From: CAZLXG01 sp964563585
GTDB lineage: Bacteria > Bacteroidota > Bacteroidia > Flavobacteriales > Flavobacteriaceae
NCBI GenBank assembly: GCA_964563585.1
Contig: CAZLXG010000033.1
Location: 1 to 26,136 of the forward strand
Direction: 5' to 3'
Length of the DNA stretch: 26,136 nt
Positions 1-7,543 of this stretch are shown here, in pieces. A program made the position numbers and the translations under genes. The stretch's first letter is position 1. The number at the start of each line of letters is the position of its first letter. The notes below the pieces were generated by a model. It saw only the letters and a list, made by a program, of their open reading frames with translations. It was not told the origin of the DNA and did not search any database.

Positions 1-54
1 GACTTAAAATCCAATGTCCATTAGGACGTACGGGTTCAAGTCCCGTCTTCAGTA
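1..54 (+). tRNA. tRNA-Leu (anticodon UAA), 5' end outside the window
   Basis: The 3' two thirds of a class II tRNA. Bases 3-9 form the anticodon loop CTTAAAA with anticodon TAA at 5-7, which reads UUA leucine codons. A long variable arm follows, with a GTCC/GGAC stem at 16-19 and 24-27. The T arm is ACGGG-TTCAAGT-CCCGT at 30-46. The acceptor 3' strand CTTCAGT is at 47-53 and the discriminator A is at 54. The CCA end is not encoded (CTA follows). The long variable arm and the UAA anticodon together fix the identity. The D arm and 5' acceptor strand lie before base 1. Confidence 0.93.
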
Positions 55-56
55 CT

Positions 57-90
57 AAGCCTTATCTTTTATTAGATGAGGCTTTTTTTT
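57..90 (+). terminator. Rho-independent terminator after tRNA-Leu
   Basis: An 11-bp stem (57-67 with 74-84, one G-T pair) and a 6-nt loop are followed by a run of T. It begins 2 nt after the tRNA discriminator base. Confidence 0.85.
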
Positions 91-112
91 ATTTTAAAGA
101 ATTTAAATAATG

Positions 113-141
113 CATAAAAAAAAGCTTCCAATTTGGAAGCC
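113..141 (-). terminator. Terminator downstream of the Ala/Asp-rich lipoprotein
   Basis: The stem GCTTCCA/TGGAAGC (124-130 with 134-140) has a 3-nt loop. On the minus strand it runs into a long T tract. It lies 27 nt past the lipoprotein stop codon. T residues also follow on the plus strand, so it may work in both directions. Confidence 0.8.
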
Positions 142-167
142 TTTTTTAATTCGATATAATTGGTTTA

Positions 168-488
168 TTAATGACCAGTTACTTCTTTTACTTTGTCTTT
201 TGCAGCATCAGCAGCACTATCTACTGCATCACCAGCATCGTCAACAGCTTTATCAACTGCTTCTCCAGTAGCATCAACAGCATCGTCTACAGCGTCTCCG
301 GCAGCATCACCAGCTCCTTCAATTGCATCTCCTGCGGCGTCAGCAGCATCACCAGCAGCTTCAACAGCATCACCTGTTGCATCAGCAGCAGCTTCTACAG
401 CAGCATCCGCTTTTTTTGTGTCTCTACAAGACGTGAAAGATAAACTCAAAGCTAATAATAAAGCTGAACTTAAAATTAATTTTTTCAT
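168..488 (-). CDS. Small Ala/Asp/Gly-rich repeat lipoprotein, function unknown
   Basis: A 106-residue protein. Residues 1-20 are a lipoprotein signal with a charged MKK start and a hydrophobic core, ending at a lipobox-like FTSC, so Cys21 is the likely lipidated residue. From about residue 28 to 100 the mature part is almost entirely A, D, G, V and E, in imperfect 7-residue units of the type GDAxxAA. This should form a long acidic amphipathic helix. No catalytic motif is visible. The DNA is correspondingly repetitive (GCATC/CAGC units), which leaves the opposite strand open in two frames; I treat those frames as shadows. The gene stands alone with its own terminator and a palindromic leader. 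It resembles alanine-rich stress or cell-envelope lipoproteins in composition only. Family and role are not recognised. Confidence 0.8.
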   Translation of the reverse strand: MKKLILSSALLLALSLSFTSCRDTKKADAAVEAAADATGDAVEAAGDAADAAGDAIEGAGDAAGDAVDDAVDATGEAVDKAVDDAGDAVDSAADAAKDKVKEVTGH

Positions 489-518
489 GGTTTTTGTTTT
501 AGTGTTAATTTTATTTTT

Positions 519-542
519 CTAAACAATTGGGTAATTGTTTAG
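519..542. promoter_or_regulatory. Perfect 10-bp inverted repeat in the leader of the lipoprotein gene
   Basis: CTAAACAATT (519-528) and AATTGTTTAG (533-542) flank GGGT. The repeat lies 30 nt upstream of the lipoprotein start. No T run follows on the minus strand, so it is not a simple terminator for a minus-strand transcript. It could be an operator or a 5' UTR hairpin. Confidence 0.45.
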
Positions 543-618
543 GTTACTAATTTAATAACTTATTGTCAAACTCTAATACGATTGTGTTAAAATTTTAACA
601 AAAGCTACAAAAATCATC

Positions 619-1881
619 TTATATACGTAAGTAATTGAGTATTTGGACGACGGCACCTGCATTTTTTTGAATGTAATTCGCATTTTGGTTACCAGTGAAG
701 CTGCGTTTTTTATCATTATTAATGAGTTCATTTAGAATTAAATTAAACTCTTTTTGGTTAGAAACTGAAAACATACCTCCATTGTCAATCATGGATTTGG
801 CTTCAGGGAATTTTGAATGATTGCTTCCAATAATAATAGGAACGCCAAAAACAGCAGGTTCTAAAGTATTATGTAAACCAGTGGTTCCTATAGCGCCGCC
901 AACATATGCAATATCTGCATAACTATATGTTTTTGAGAGTAAACCAATAGTATTAATAATTAATACGCTTGCAGTTGATAACTGTTTTCCGTCTTTTTCA
1001 CTAAATAGGATAGTTTCTGTATTTAGTTTGCTTTTTAACTGATGTATTTGTACTGAATTAATGTTATGAGGCGCAATAATAAATTTTACATCTTTTGAAG
1101 CTTCAGAATTAATATAATTGATAAATAAAGATTCATCTTCACCCCAAGTACTACCTGCAACAATACATGATTTGTTGTTTTTAAATGATTCAATAAAATC
1201 TAAATAATTATTTTGTTTTAATTGATTTGAAACTCTATCGAAACGCGTATCGCCTGAAACTGTAACTTGATGATAATTTATAGTGTTTAGTAAATCTTTT
1301 GAAACTTCATTTTGAGTAAAAATATGTTCGAAAGCAAATAAAGCTTGTCTTAATTCTTTCCCATAGAATTTAAAAAACCTTTGATTCTTTCTAAAAACAG
1401 CAGAGATTAATATGGCTCGTGAATTTTTAGACTTTAATTTATTTAAAAAATTAGGCCAAATATCATACTTAACAAAAACGGTAAGTTCTGGTTTTACAGT
1501 TTCTATAAATCGGTTAGCATTGTTTTTTGTGTCTAAAGGCAGGTATATAACAATATCTGCAATAGGTGAGTTTTTACGAATTTCGTATCCTGATGGAGAA
1601 AAAAAGCTAAGTATGATTTTATGGTTTGGATAATGATTTCGTAATGCAGTAAAAACAGGTAGACCCTGTTCGTATTCGCCTAACGAAGCACAATGAAACC
1701 AAAGTGTTTTATCGTTTACATTTAAGTTTTTTTCTAAAATCTTAAAAGTTTCAGACCTTCCAATTACTCCTTGCTTTATTTTTTCGTTAAAAGAAGAGCT
1801 ACATTTTAAGCCAAAATGCAGTAAATTAATTCCAATGTTATAAGTGAGACTCAATTTTTTTTCTTTGATGCTAAAATACAT
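619..1881 (-). CDS. waaA: 3-deoxy-D-manno-octulosonic acid (Kdo) transferase
   Basis: This enzyme transfers Kdo from CMP-Kdo to the lipid A precursor at the inner face of the cytoplasmic membrane, an essential step of lipopolysaccharide synthesis. The 420-residue length is normal for the family. The N-terminal part carries the family pattern CASLGEYEQGLPV near residue 64; the Glu of this SLGE motif (about residue 69) matches the proposed catalytic base. The C-terminal glycosyltransferase-B half has a GAIGTTGLHNTLEPAVFGVP region and ends in the expected nucleotide-sugar binding fold. The first ATG is used, but the family usually begins near the NIGINLL segment, so the first 10-12 residues could be untranslated. 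The gene is divergent from the aminotransferase gene, 55 nt away. Confidence 0.9.
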   Translation of the reverse strand: MYFSIKEKKLSLTYNIGINLLHFGLKCSSSFNEKIKQGVIGRSETFKILEKNLNVNDKTLWFHCASLGEYEQGLPVFTALRNHYPNHKIILSFFSPSGYEIRKNSPIADIVIYLPLDTKNNANRFIETVKPELTVFVKYDIWPNFLNKLKSKNSRAILISAVFRKNQRFFKFYGKELRQALFAFEHIFTQNEVSKDLLNTINYHQVTVSGDTRFDRVSNQLKQNNYLDFIESFKNNKSCIVAGSTWGEDESLFINYINSEASKDVKFIIAPHNINSVQIHQLKSKLNTETILFSEKDGKQLSTASVLIINTIGLLSKTYSYADIAYVGGAIGTTGLHNTLEPAVFGVPIIIGSNHSKFPEAKSMIDNGGMFSVSNQKEFNLILNELINNDKKRSFTGNQNANYIQKNAGAVVQILNYLRI

Positions 1882-1899
1882 TTCTTTAAAGTAAAATCA

Positions 1900-1930
1900 T
1901 TGTTTAGCGTGGGCGAATTTTGTAATTTTG
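1900..1930 (+). promoter_or_regulatory. Bacteroidota-type promoter of the aminotransferase-galE unit
   Basis: TTG at 1900-1902 (the -33 element) lies 20 nt before TAATTTTG at 1923-1930, an exact fit to the -7 consensus TAnnTTTG. The ATG is only 6 nt further on, at 1937, so transcription should begin at or within a base or two of the start codon. Confidence 0.6.
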
Positions 1931-1936
1931 ATACTT

Positions 1937-3070
1937 ATGAAAAAAATACAAATGGTTGACCTAAAGGGTCAGTATAATCAAATAAAAGATGTTGTAAATC
2001 CTTCAATTCAAGAAGTTATTGAAAATGCAACATTTATAAATGGACCAAAGGTTCATGAGTTCCAGAAAAATTTAGAACAGTATTTAGGTGTAAAACATGT
2101 TATTCCATGTGCAAACGGAACCGATGCTTTGCAAATTGCAATGATGGGTTTAGGTTTAAAACCTGGTGATGAAGTTATAACAGCCGATTTTACTTTTGCT
2201 GCAACTGTGGAGGTTATTGCATTGCTTAATCTTACTCCTGTTTTAGTTGATGTAAATCCAGATGATTTTAATATAGATATTGAAGCTATAAAAAAAGCTA
2301 TTACACCAAAAACTAAAGCTATTGTACCAGTTCATTTATTTGGACAATGCGCAAATTTAGAAGCGATTACGGAAATTGCTAAAGCACATAATTTATATGT
2401 TATTGAAGATAATGCGCAAGCTATTGGAGCTACTTATACCTACAAAAATGGTAAAAAAGTTAAAGCAGGAACAGTTGGTCATGTATCTTCAACCTCATTT
2501 TTTCCATCAAAAAACCTTGGATGTTATGGAGATGGAGGCGCTATTTTTACAAATGATGATGATTTGGCTCACATCATTAGAGGTATAGTGAATCATGGTA
2601 TGTATGTGCGTTATCATCATGATGTAGTTGGTGTAAATTCTCGTTTAGATAGTATTCAAGCTGCAGTTTTAGATGTTAAATTACCACATTTAGATAATTA
2701 TTGTGAAAAACGAAATGAAGCTGCTAAAAAGTATGATAAAGCTTTTGAGGGTGTAAATGAAATTGAAATACCATTTAGAAATGGAAGTGAAGATAGTCAC
2801 GTATTTCATCAATATACATTAAAATTGAATGGTATTGATAGAGACGCTTTAGCGCAACATTTAAATGAAAAAGAAATACCTTGTGGTGTATATTACCCAA
2901 TTGCGTTGCACAAACAAAAAGCATATTTAGATTCAAGATATAATGAAGACGATTTTACGGTAACGAATCACTTAGTGAAAAGCGTTATATCTTTACCAAT
3001 GCATACTGAATTAGATGACGAACAAATTGAATATATCACATCAACAATTATAAAATTTATAAATGGATAA
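1937..3070 (+). CDS. DegT/DnrJ/EryC1/StrS family sugar aminotransferase
   Basis: A PLP-dependent aminotransferase of 377 residues acting on a keto-sugar nucleotide, most likely to make an amino sugar for a surface polysaccharide. The pattern EDNAQAIGA (about 157-165) gives the PLP-ring Asp. The Lys of SFFPSKNLGCYGDGG (about K192) is the Schiff-base residue, and the G-x-N-S-R-L-D motif typical of the family follows. The start is taken at ATG 1937 (MKKIQMVDLKGQY). The in-frame TTG at 1928 lies inside the promoter -7 element and is rejected. The stop overlaps the galE start by 8 nt, so the two are translationally coupled. It is closest in appearance to the WbpE type of 3-amino-sugar enzymes; the exact substrate cannot be read from sequence. 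Confidence 0.88.
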   Translation: MKKIQMVDLKGQYNQIKDVVNPSIQEVIENATFINGPKVHEFQKNLEQYLGVKHVIPCANGTDALQIAMMGLGLKPGDEVITADFTFAATVEVIALLNLTPVLVDVNPDDFNIDIEAIKKAITPKTKAIVPVHLFGQCANLEAITEIAKAHNLYVIEDNAQAIGATYTYKNGKKVKAGTVGHVSSTSFFPSKNLGCYGDGGAIFTNDDDLAHIIRGIVNHGMYVRYHHDVVGVNSRLDSIQAAVLDVKLPHLDNYCEKRNEAAKKYDKAFEGVNEIEIPFRNGSEDSHVFHQYTLKLNGIDRDALAQHLNEKEIPCGVYYPIALHKQKAYLDSRYNEDDFTVTNHLVKSVISLPMHTELDDEQIEYITSTIIKFING

Positions 3071-4094
3071 AATATTAGTTACTGGTGGATTAGGGTTTAT
3101 TGGGTCGCACACAGTTGTAGCGTTACAAAATGAAGGTTATGAAGTTGTTATTATTGATAACTTATCAAATTCATCTATAGAAGTTTTAGACGGAATTGTT
3201 TCCATTACTGGGAAAACTCCAATTTATGAAAATTTAGATTTAAAAGATAAAAAGGATGTTGAATCTTTTTTCAAAAAGCATAACGACATAAAAGGAGTTA
3301 TTCATTTTGCGGCAAGTAAAGCTGTCGGAGAAAGTGTGCAAGAACCATTACTGTACTATGAAAACAATATTTCTACTTTGGTTTATATTCTTAAAGAATT
3401 AAAAAAATTACCAGAGGCAAGCTTTATATTTAGTTCGTCATGTACTGTTTACGGGCAAGCTGATGAAATGCCAATAACAGAAAACGCACCAGTAAAACCA
3501 GCGGAATCACCTTACGGAAATACAAAGCAAATGGGTGAAGAAATTATTCAAGATACTTGTATGGTAACACCAAGTTTAAGAGCAATTGCGCTACGTTATT
3601 TCAATCCAGTTGGTTCGCATGAATCTGTTAAAATAGGTGAATTACCAATTGGTGTTCCGCAAAATTTAGTACCATATATTACGCAAACAGGTATTGGAAT
3701 TCGTGAAGAACTTTCAATTTTTGGAGATGATTATCCAACGCCAGATGGAACTTGTATTCGTGATTATATTCATGTTGTAGATTTAGCAAGAGCACATGTG
3801 ATTGCACTTGGACGTTTGTTGCAAAATAAAAATAAATCTAACTATGAAACATTTAATTTAGGAACAGGAACAGGAAGTTCGGTATTAGAAGTTGTTCAAT
3901 CTTTTGAACGTGTTTCGGGTAAAAAACTAAATTATAAAATTGTAGGAAGAAGAGAGGGTGATATTATTTCGGCTTACGCAGATACAACAAAAGCAAATGA
4001 AGAATTAGGTTGGAAAACAGAATTATCTTTAGATGATGCCATGCGTTCTGCTTGGAAATGGGAGCAACTCCAATGGAAACATAATGCATGCTAA
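3063..4094 (+). CDS. galE: UDP-glucose 4-epimerase with a replaced C-terminal tail
   Basis: This enzyme interconverts UDP-glucose and UDP-galactose in the cytoplasm and supplies galactosyl units for surface glycans. It is a 343-residue short-chain dehydrogenase-type fold. The NAD-binding GGLGFIGS is near residue 8. The catalytic Ser/Thr region is FSSSCTVYG (121-131), and the YxxxK pair is Y151/K155. The fold is recognisable up to SAWKWEQ. The last residues (LQWKHNAC) do not look like a GalE tail: they are encoded by DNA that reads as an arylsulfotransferase fragment in another frame. The original 3' end of galE therefore seems to have been lost and a chance stop used. The start overlaps the preceding gene by 8 nt. 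The enzyme is probably still active, since the active site is untouched. Confidence 0.9.
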   Translation: MDKILVTGGLGFIGSHTVVALQNEGYEVVIIDNLSNSSIEVLDGIVSITGKTPIYENLDLKDKKDVESFFKKHNDIKGVIHFAASKAVGESVQEPLLYYENNISTLVYILKELKKLPEASFIFSSSCTVYGQADEMPITENAPVKPAESPYGNTKQMGEEIIQDTCMVTPSLRAIALRYFNPVGSHESVKIGELPIGVPQNLVPYITQTGIGIREELSIFGDDYPTPDGTCIRDYIHVVDLARAHVIALGRLLQNKNKSNYETFNLGTGTGSSVLEVVQSFERVSGKKLNYKIVGRREGDIISAYADTTKANEELGWKTELSLDDAMRSAWKWEQLQWKHNAC

Positions 4095-4499
4095 TGGGAT
4101 AGACTACGATGCCGTAAATGATATTATTTATTTAAGCGTAAATTTTTTCAATGAAGTTTGGATAATTGACCATAGTACAACTATTCAAAAAGCCATATCT
4201 AAATAGTGGTGAAAATCTTAAGAAAGGAGGTAATCTTACGTTTATAGATTTGGAAATCCAACTTAATTTAATTCCTGACACCAATAATGAACCTGAAGTT
4301 TTTTTGGATTTACAGATTCTGAAATATATTCTCCTATTTTGGGTGGAGCTGTTAGATTGCCAAATGGAAATACTTTAATTACAGAATCTGGTTTTGGGAA
4401 GTTACTAATTCTGGTAAAGTAGTATGGAAATTTAAAAACGATTTGTTAAATTGGAGAGGGTATAACTATTCTAAAAATTACTCAAGTATATTTCTCTAG
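4063..4499 (+). pseudogene. Frameshifted remnant of an arylsulfotransferase (ASST) gene, 3' part only
   Basis: No intact frame spans this stretch, but successive frames spell out conserved blocks of the ASST family in the right order. In the frame of 4087, bases 4063-4203 encode NGNIMHANGIDYD and then NEVWIIDHSTT. A +1 shift gives NSGENLKKGGNL (4202-4237). The next frame gives YVYRFGNPT (4237-4263). Then 4315-4394 gives YSPILGGAVRLPNGNTLIT, and 4392-4496 gives FWEVTNSGKVVWKF, ending at TAG 4497-4499. The part of the family normally lying between the RFGNP block and the LPNGNTLI block is shortened, so an internal deletion is likely. The N-terminal half of the gene is absent. The 5' edge is joined to galE and the 3' edge overlaps the lspA stop codon. 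ASSTs move sulfate groups between phenolic compounds. This copy cannot make a product. Confidence 0.8.
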
Positions 4500-4990
4500 G
4501 TTATAGCCTTCTTTTTTCTAAAACTTGCAATAACAAGTACAATCATACCTATAGTTACTGATAAATCTGCCATATTAAAAATACCAGTTCTAAAAACGCC
4601 ACCTAAATCAATATGAAAAAAATCGGTAACAGAACCGTAAGCAAATCTATCATAAACATTAGCAATACCACCACCAATAATACTTGAAAAAGCTAAAATA
4701 GAGCAATTATCTAAAGATTTATCTTTTAAGGTATGGCGTAAAACAATTCCTAAAACAATAACAGGTAAAATAAGTAATAAAATTAATTTTAGCGTTGGGT
4801 TTAAATCGCTACCCATACCTAAAAAAGCACCTGTATTTTCTACATTATGAAGCGTAAAGTAGTTATCAATAATTTCAGAATGACTTCCGGCATCAACTTT
4901 TGCTCTGACCCAAATTTTAGAAACTTGATCGATAGCAATAGTAACAATAATGACTAATAAAATAGAAATTGAACGACGAGTTACTTTCAT
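4496..4990 (-). CDS. lspA: Lipoprotein signal peptidase (signal peptidase II)
   Basis: An inner-membrane aspartyl protease that cuts the signal peptide from lipidated prolipoproteins. It has 164 residues and four hydrophobic segments (about 8-24, 68-85, 96-112 and 140-157). The family blocks are VENTGAFLG, GGGIANVYDR, VTDFF with Asp123, and FNMADLSV with Asp142; the two Asp residues are the catalytic pair. The start codon follows the fabD stop with no gap (TAA ATG), which suggests translational coupling. Its final codons overlap the decayed ASST remnant on the other strand. The protein would process the lipoprotein encoded at 168-488. Confidence 0.95.
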   Translation of the reverse strand: MKVTRRSISILLVIIVTIAIDQVSKIWVRAKVDAGSHSEIIDNYFTLHNVENTGAFLGMGSDLNPTLKLILLLILPVIVLGIVLRHTLKDKSLDNCSILAFSSIIGGGIANVYDRFAYGSVTDFFHIDLGGVFRTGIFNMADLSVTIGMIVLVIASFRKKKAIT

Positions 4991-5884
4991 TTAGGCTTGA
5001 TTTTCAAAAGTTGCAGAAGCAGTTTCAGATGCTCTATTAATTTTTCTAACTAAACCTTGTAAAACTTTCCCTGGACCAACTTCTGTAAATAAAGTAGCGC
5101 CATCAGTAATCATTTGTTGTACAGATTGTGTCCAACGTACTGGGGAAGTTAATTGAGAAATTAAATTTGCTTTTATTTCAGACTCATCAGTTACAGCATT
5201 TGCTGTAACATTTTGATAAATCGGGCAATTTGGTTTGCTAAACGTTGTATTTTCAATAGCTGCTGCTAATTCTTCTCTTGCAGGCTCCATTAAAGGCGAA
5301 TGAAAAGCGCCACCAACAGGTAACACTAAAGCTCTACGAGCTCCTTCTTTTTTTAAAGATTCACAAGCTTTATTGATTGCTTCAACTTCACCAGAGATTA
5401 CTAATTGTCTAGGGCAATTGTAGTTTGCAGCAACTACAATACCATCAGTTGTAGCACAAATTTTTTCAACAATATCATCATCTAAACCTAAAACAGCAGC
5501 CATTGTGCTTGGTTGTGATTCGCATGCTTTTTGCATGGCTAAAGCACGTTGAAATACTAATTTAAGCCCGTCTTCAAAACTTAATGCACCATTTGCTACT
5601 AAAGCTGAAAATTCACCAAGCGAATGCCCTGCAACCATATCTGGTTTAAAGTTATCGCCTAAAGTTTTAGCTAAAATTACAGAATGTAAAAATATAGCTG
5701 GTTGAGTAACTTTAGTTTGTTTTAGGTCTTCCGCAGAACCTTCAAACATAATATCTGTGATATGAAAATCAAGAAGTTCATTAGCTTCTTCAAAAAATTC
5801 TTGAGCCAAAGGTGAATTTTCATAAAGGTCTAAACCCATACCTGAAAATTGAGCACCTTGACCCGGAAATATATATGCTTTCAT
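4991..5884 (-). CDS. fabD: Malonyl-CoA:ACP transacylase
   Basis: This enzyme loads malonyl groups onto acyl carrier protein for fatty acid synthesis in the cytoplasm. It has 297 residues from the ATG at 5884 (MKAYIFPGQGAQFSGMG). An upstream in-frame extension of 28 residues is rejected because it overlaps the neighbouring gene and the family starts at this Met. Visible motifs are GQGAQ (8-12), the nucleophile GHSLGEF with Ser88, Arg113 in FQRA, and His195 in GAFHSPLM. A TATTTTTG -7-like element lies 20 nt upstream, so it may have its own promoter in addition to read-through from the flavoprotein gene 43 nt upstream. lspA follows directly. Confidence 0.95.
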   Translation of the reverse strand: MKAYIFPGQGAQFSGMGLDLYENSPLAQEFFEEANELLDFHITDIMFEGSAEDLKQTKVTQPAIFLHSVILAKTLGDNFKPDMVAGHSLGEFSALVANGALSFEDGLKLVFQRALAMQKACESQPSTMAAVLGLDDDIVEKICATTDGIVVAANYNCPRQLVISGEVEAINKACESLKKEGARRALVLPVGGAFHSPLMEPAREELAAAIENTTFSKPNCPIYQNVTANAVTDESEIKANLISQLTSPVRWTQSVQQMITDGATLFTEVGPGKVLQGLVRKINRASETASATFENQA

Positions 5885-5904
5885 GTGTCTTACATTTTGA
5901 GTGG

Positions 5905-5912
5905 CAAAAATA
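5905..5912 (-). promoter_or_regulatory. Possible -7 element of the fabD-lspA promoter
   Basis: TATTTTTG on the minus strand matches TAnnTTTG and lies 20 nt before the fabD ATG, in the gap after the flavoprotein stop. No clear TTG lies at the expected distance upstream, so support is moderate. Confidence 0.4.
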
Positions 5913-5927
5913 GGGATAATATTAAAC

Positions 5928-7484
5928 TTATAAGTCTTTAGTTGCTGCTTCTGCACAACGTTCTCCATCCATGGCAGCAGAAACTATGCCACCTGCATAT
6001 CCGCCACCTTCACCACAAGGAAATAAATTAGAAATTTCAGGATGTGCTAAATGCTCATTTCTTGGGATGTTTACGGGTGATGAGGTTCTGGATTCTACAC
6101 CAATAATATTAGCTTCTTCTGTATAAAAACCTTTCATTTTATCCCCGAAAGCTTTAAAACCTTTGCGTAAAGAGTTACCAATTAATTTAGGAAATAAAGA
6201 ATGTAAAGGAGCCGATTTTAATCCTGGTTGGTAAGACGTTGAATTTAAATCGTTAGATAATTTGCCTTCAACAAAATCGGTTAAGCGTTGGGCAGGCGCA
6301 GTTTGTGTGCGTCCACCAGCAGTAAAAGCTAAACGTTCAAAATCTTTTTGATATTCTAAAGCTTTTAAAGCTCCAAATTGCTCATATTTATATAAATCTT
6401 TTTCAGCATTAATTTCAACTACAATACCCGAATTTGCGAACTCATTATTGCGTTTAGATGGCGACATACCATTCACTACAATTTCGCCATTTGCTGTTGC
6501 TGCAGGTACAATAAAACCACCAGGGCACATGCAAAATGAATACACACCTCTATCGTTAATCTGTTGCACTAAGCTATAAGCAGCAGCAGGTAATAATTCG
6601 TCACGTTCCGCTTTACAATGGTATTGAATACTATCGATTATATGTTGTGGATGTTCCACACGAACACCCATGGCAAACGATTTTGCTTTAAGTTGAATAT
6701 TCTTTTTATCAAGTAAATAATAAATATCTCTAGCCGAATGTCCTGTTGCTAAAATAACACGCTCAACATGTAATTCTGTTTCGTTTTGAAGCTGAATAGT
6801 CTGTATTTTTCCATCTTTTATTTTAAAATCGGTAACACGGCTTTCAAAATGAATTTCTCCACCATAATTTAAAATCGTTTCACGAATATTCTGCACCACT
6901 TTAGGCAATTTATTGGTGCCAATATGTGGATGCGCATCAACTAAAATCTGGTCTGTAGCACCATGAAATACCAAGTTTTCAAAAATTTTACGTACATCAC
7001 CACGTTTTAAACTCCGTGTATATAATTTCCCGTCGCTATACGTACCAGCGCCACCTTCGCCAAAGCAATAATTAGAATCTTCGTTAACAAAATGGTTTTG
7101 ATTAATAGCTTTTAAATCTCTGCGTCTATCTTTTACATTTTTACCACGTTCTAAAACAATAGGTTTAAAACCAAGTTCAATACAACGCAATGCAGCATAC
7201 ATTCCTGCAGGACCAAAACCAATAATATGCACAGGTTTTGTATTTATAACATCGTTATATTCAAAAGTATATGCCGATATTTTGGGTAGCGATTCATTAA
7301 TGTAAACGGCTACTTTATAGTTGAAAATTATTTTAGCCTTTCGTGCATCAATCGATTTTCTAAGTATTTTTACACCAGTAATATTTTTTCTATCAATGTC
7401 TAATTTTATAGCAGATTTTAAAACTAAAATATCGCTACGCTTTTCTTCTTTTAGAGTAACACGAAATTGAATCTCTTTAATCAT
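5928..7484 (-). CDS. NAD(P)/FAD-dependent oxidoreductase of the COG2509 type, function unknown
   Basis: A 518-residue flavoprotein. Residues 1-80 form an N-terminal domain typical of this family. The dinucleotide-binding IGFGPAGMYAAL lies at 88-99, followed by the ERG acidic end of the second strand (about 112). A second FAD motif ATGHSARD lies near 246. The C-terminal CGEGGGYAGGIVSAAMDG closes the FAD site. The block CFGEGGAGTYSDGKLYTR around 143-160 is distinctive of the family. Homologues are widespread and annotated only as FAD-dependent dehydrogenases; no substrate is established that I know of. It heads an apparent run with fabD and lspA (43-nt gap). A TAATTTTG promoter element lies 4 nt from the ATG, which predicts a nearly leaderless transcript. 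Confidence 0.85.
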   Translation of the reverse strand: MIKEIQFRVTLKEEKRSDILVLKSAIKLDIDRKNITGVKILRKSIDARKAKIIFNYKVAVYINESLPKISAYTFEYNDVINTKPVHIIGFGPAGMYAALRCIELGFKPIVLERGKNVKDRRRDLKAINQNHFVNEDSNYCFGEGGAGTYSDGKLYTRSLKRGDVRKIFENLVFHGATDQILVDAHPHIGTNKLPKVVQNIRETILNYGGEIHFESRVTDFKIKDGKIQTIQLQNETELHVERVILATGHSARDIYYLLDKKNIQLKAKSFAMGVRVEHPQHIIDSIQYHCKAERDELLPAAAYSLVQQINDRGVYSFCMCPGGFIVPAATANGEIVVNGMSPSKRNNEFANSGIVVEINAEKDLYKYEQFGALKALEYQKDFERLAFTAGGRTQTAPAQRLTDFVEGKLSNDLNSTSYQPGLKSAPLHSLFPKLIGNSLRKGFKAFGDKMKGFYTEEANIIGVESRTSSPVNIPRNEHLAHPEISNLFPCGEGGGYAGGIVSAAMDGERCAEAATKDL

Positions 7485-7488
7485 ATTG

Positions 7489-7496
7489 CAAAATTA
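7489..7496 (-). promoter_or_regulatory. -7 element next to the flavoprotein start
   Basis: TAATTTTG on the minus strand is an exact TAnnTTTG match, with only CAAT between it and the ATG. Transcription would begin at about the start codon. No TTG is found at 20 nt upstream, so the promoter call is moderate. Confidence 0.4.
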
Positions 7497-7543
7497 CTGA
7501 AAATAGCTAAAGGAATTTTAAAACAAATTATTTTTAATTATTT

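Noticed and set aside
171..522. Two open frames on the plus strand opposite the lipoprotein gene
   Set aside because: They arise from the repetitive GCN/GAY codons of the real gene. They are low-complexity, have no plausible start signals, and lack the signal peptide and lipobox logic seen on the minus strand.
4166..4378. A 70-codon open frame after galE
   Set aside because: It covers one frame of the decayed ASST remnant. The conserved blocks lie partly in other frames, so it is not a separate gene.
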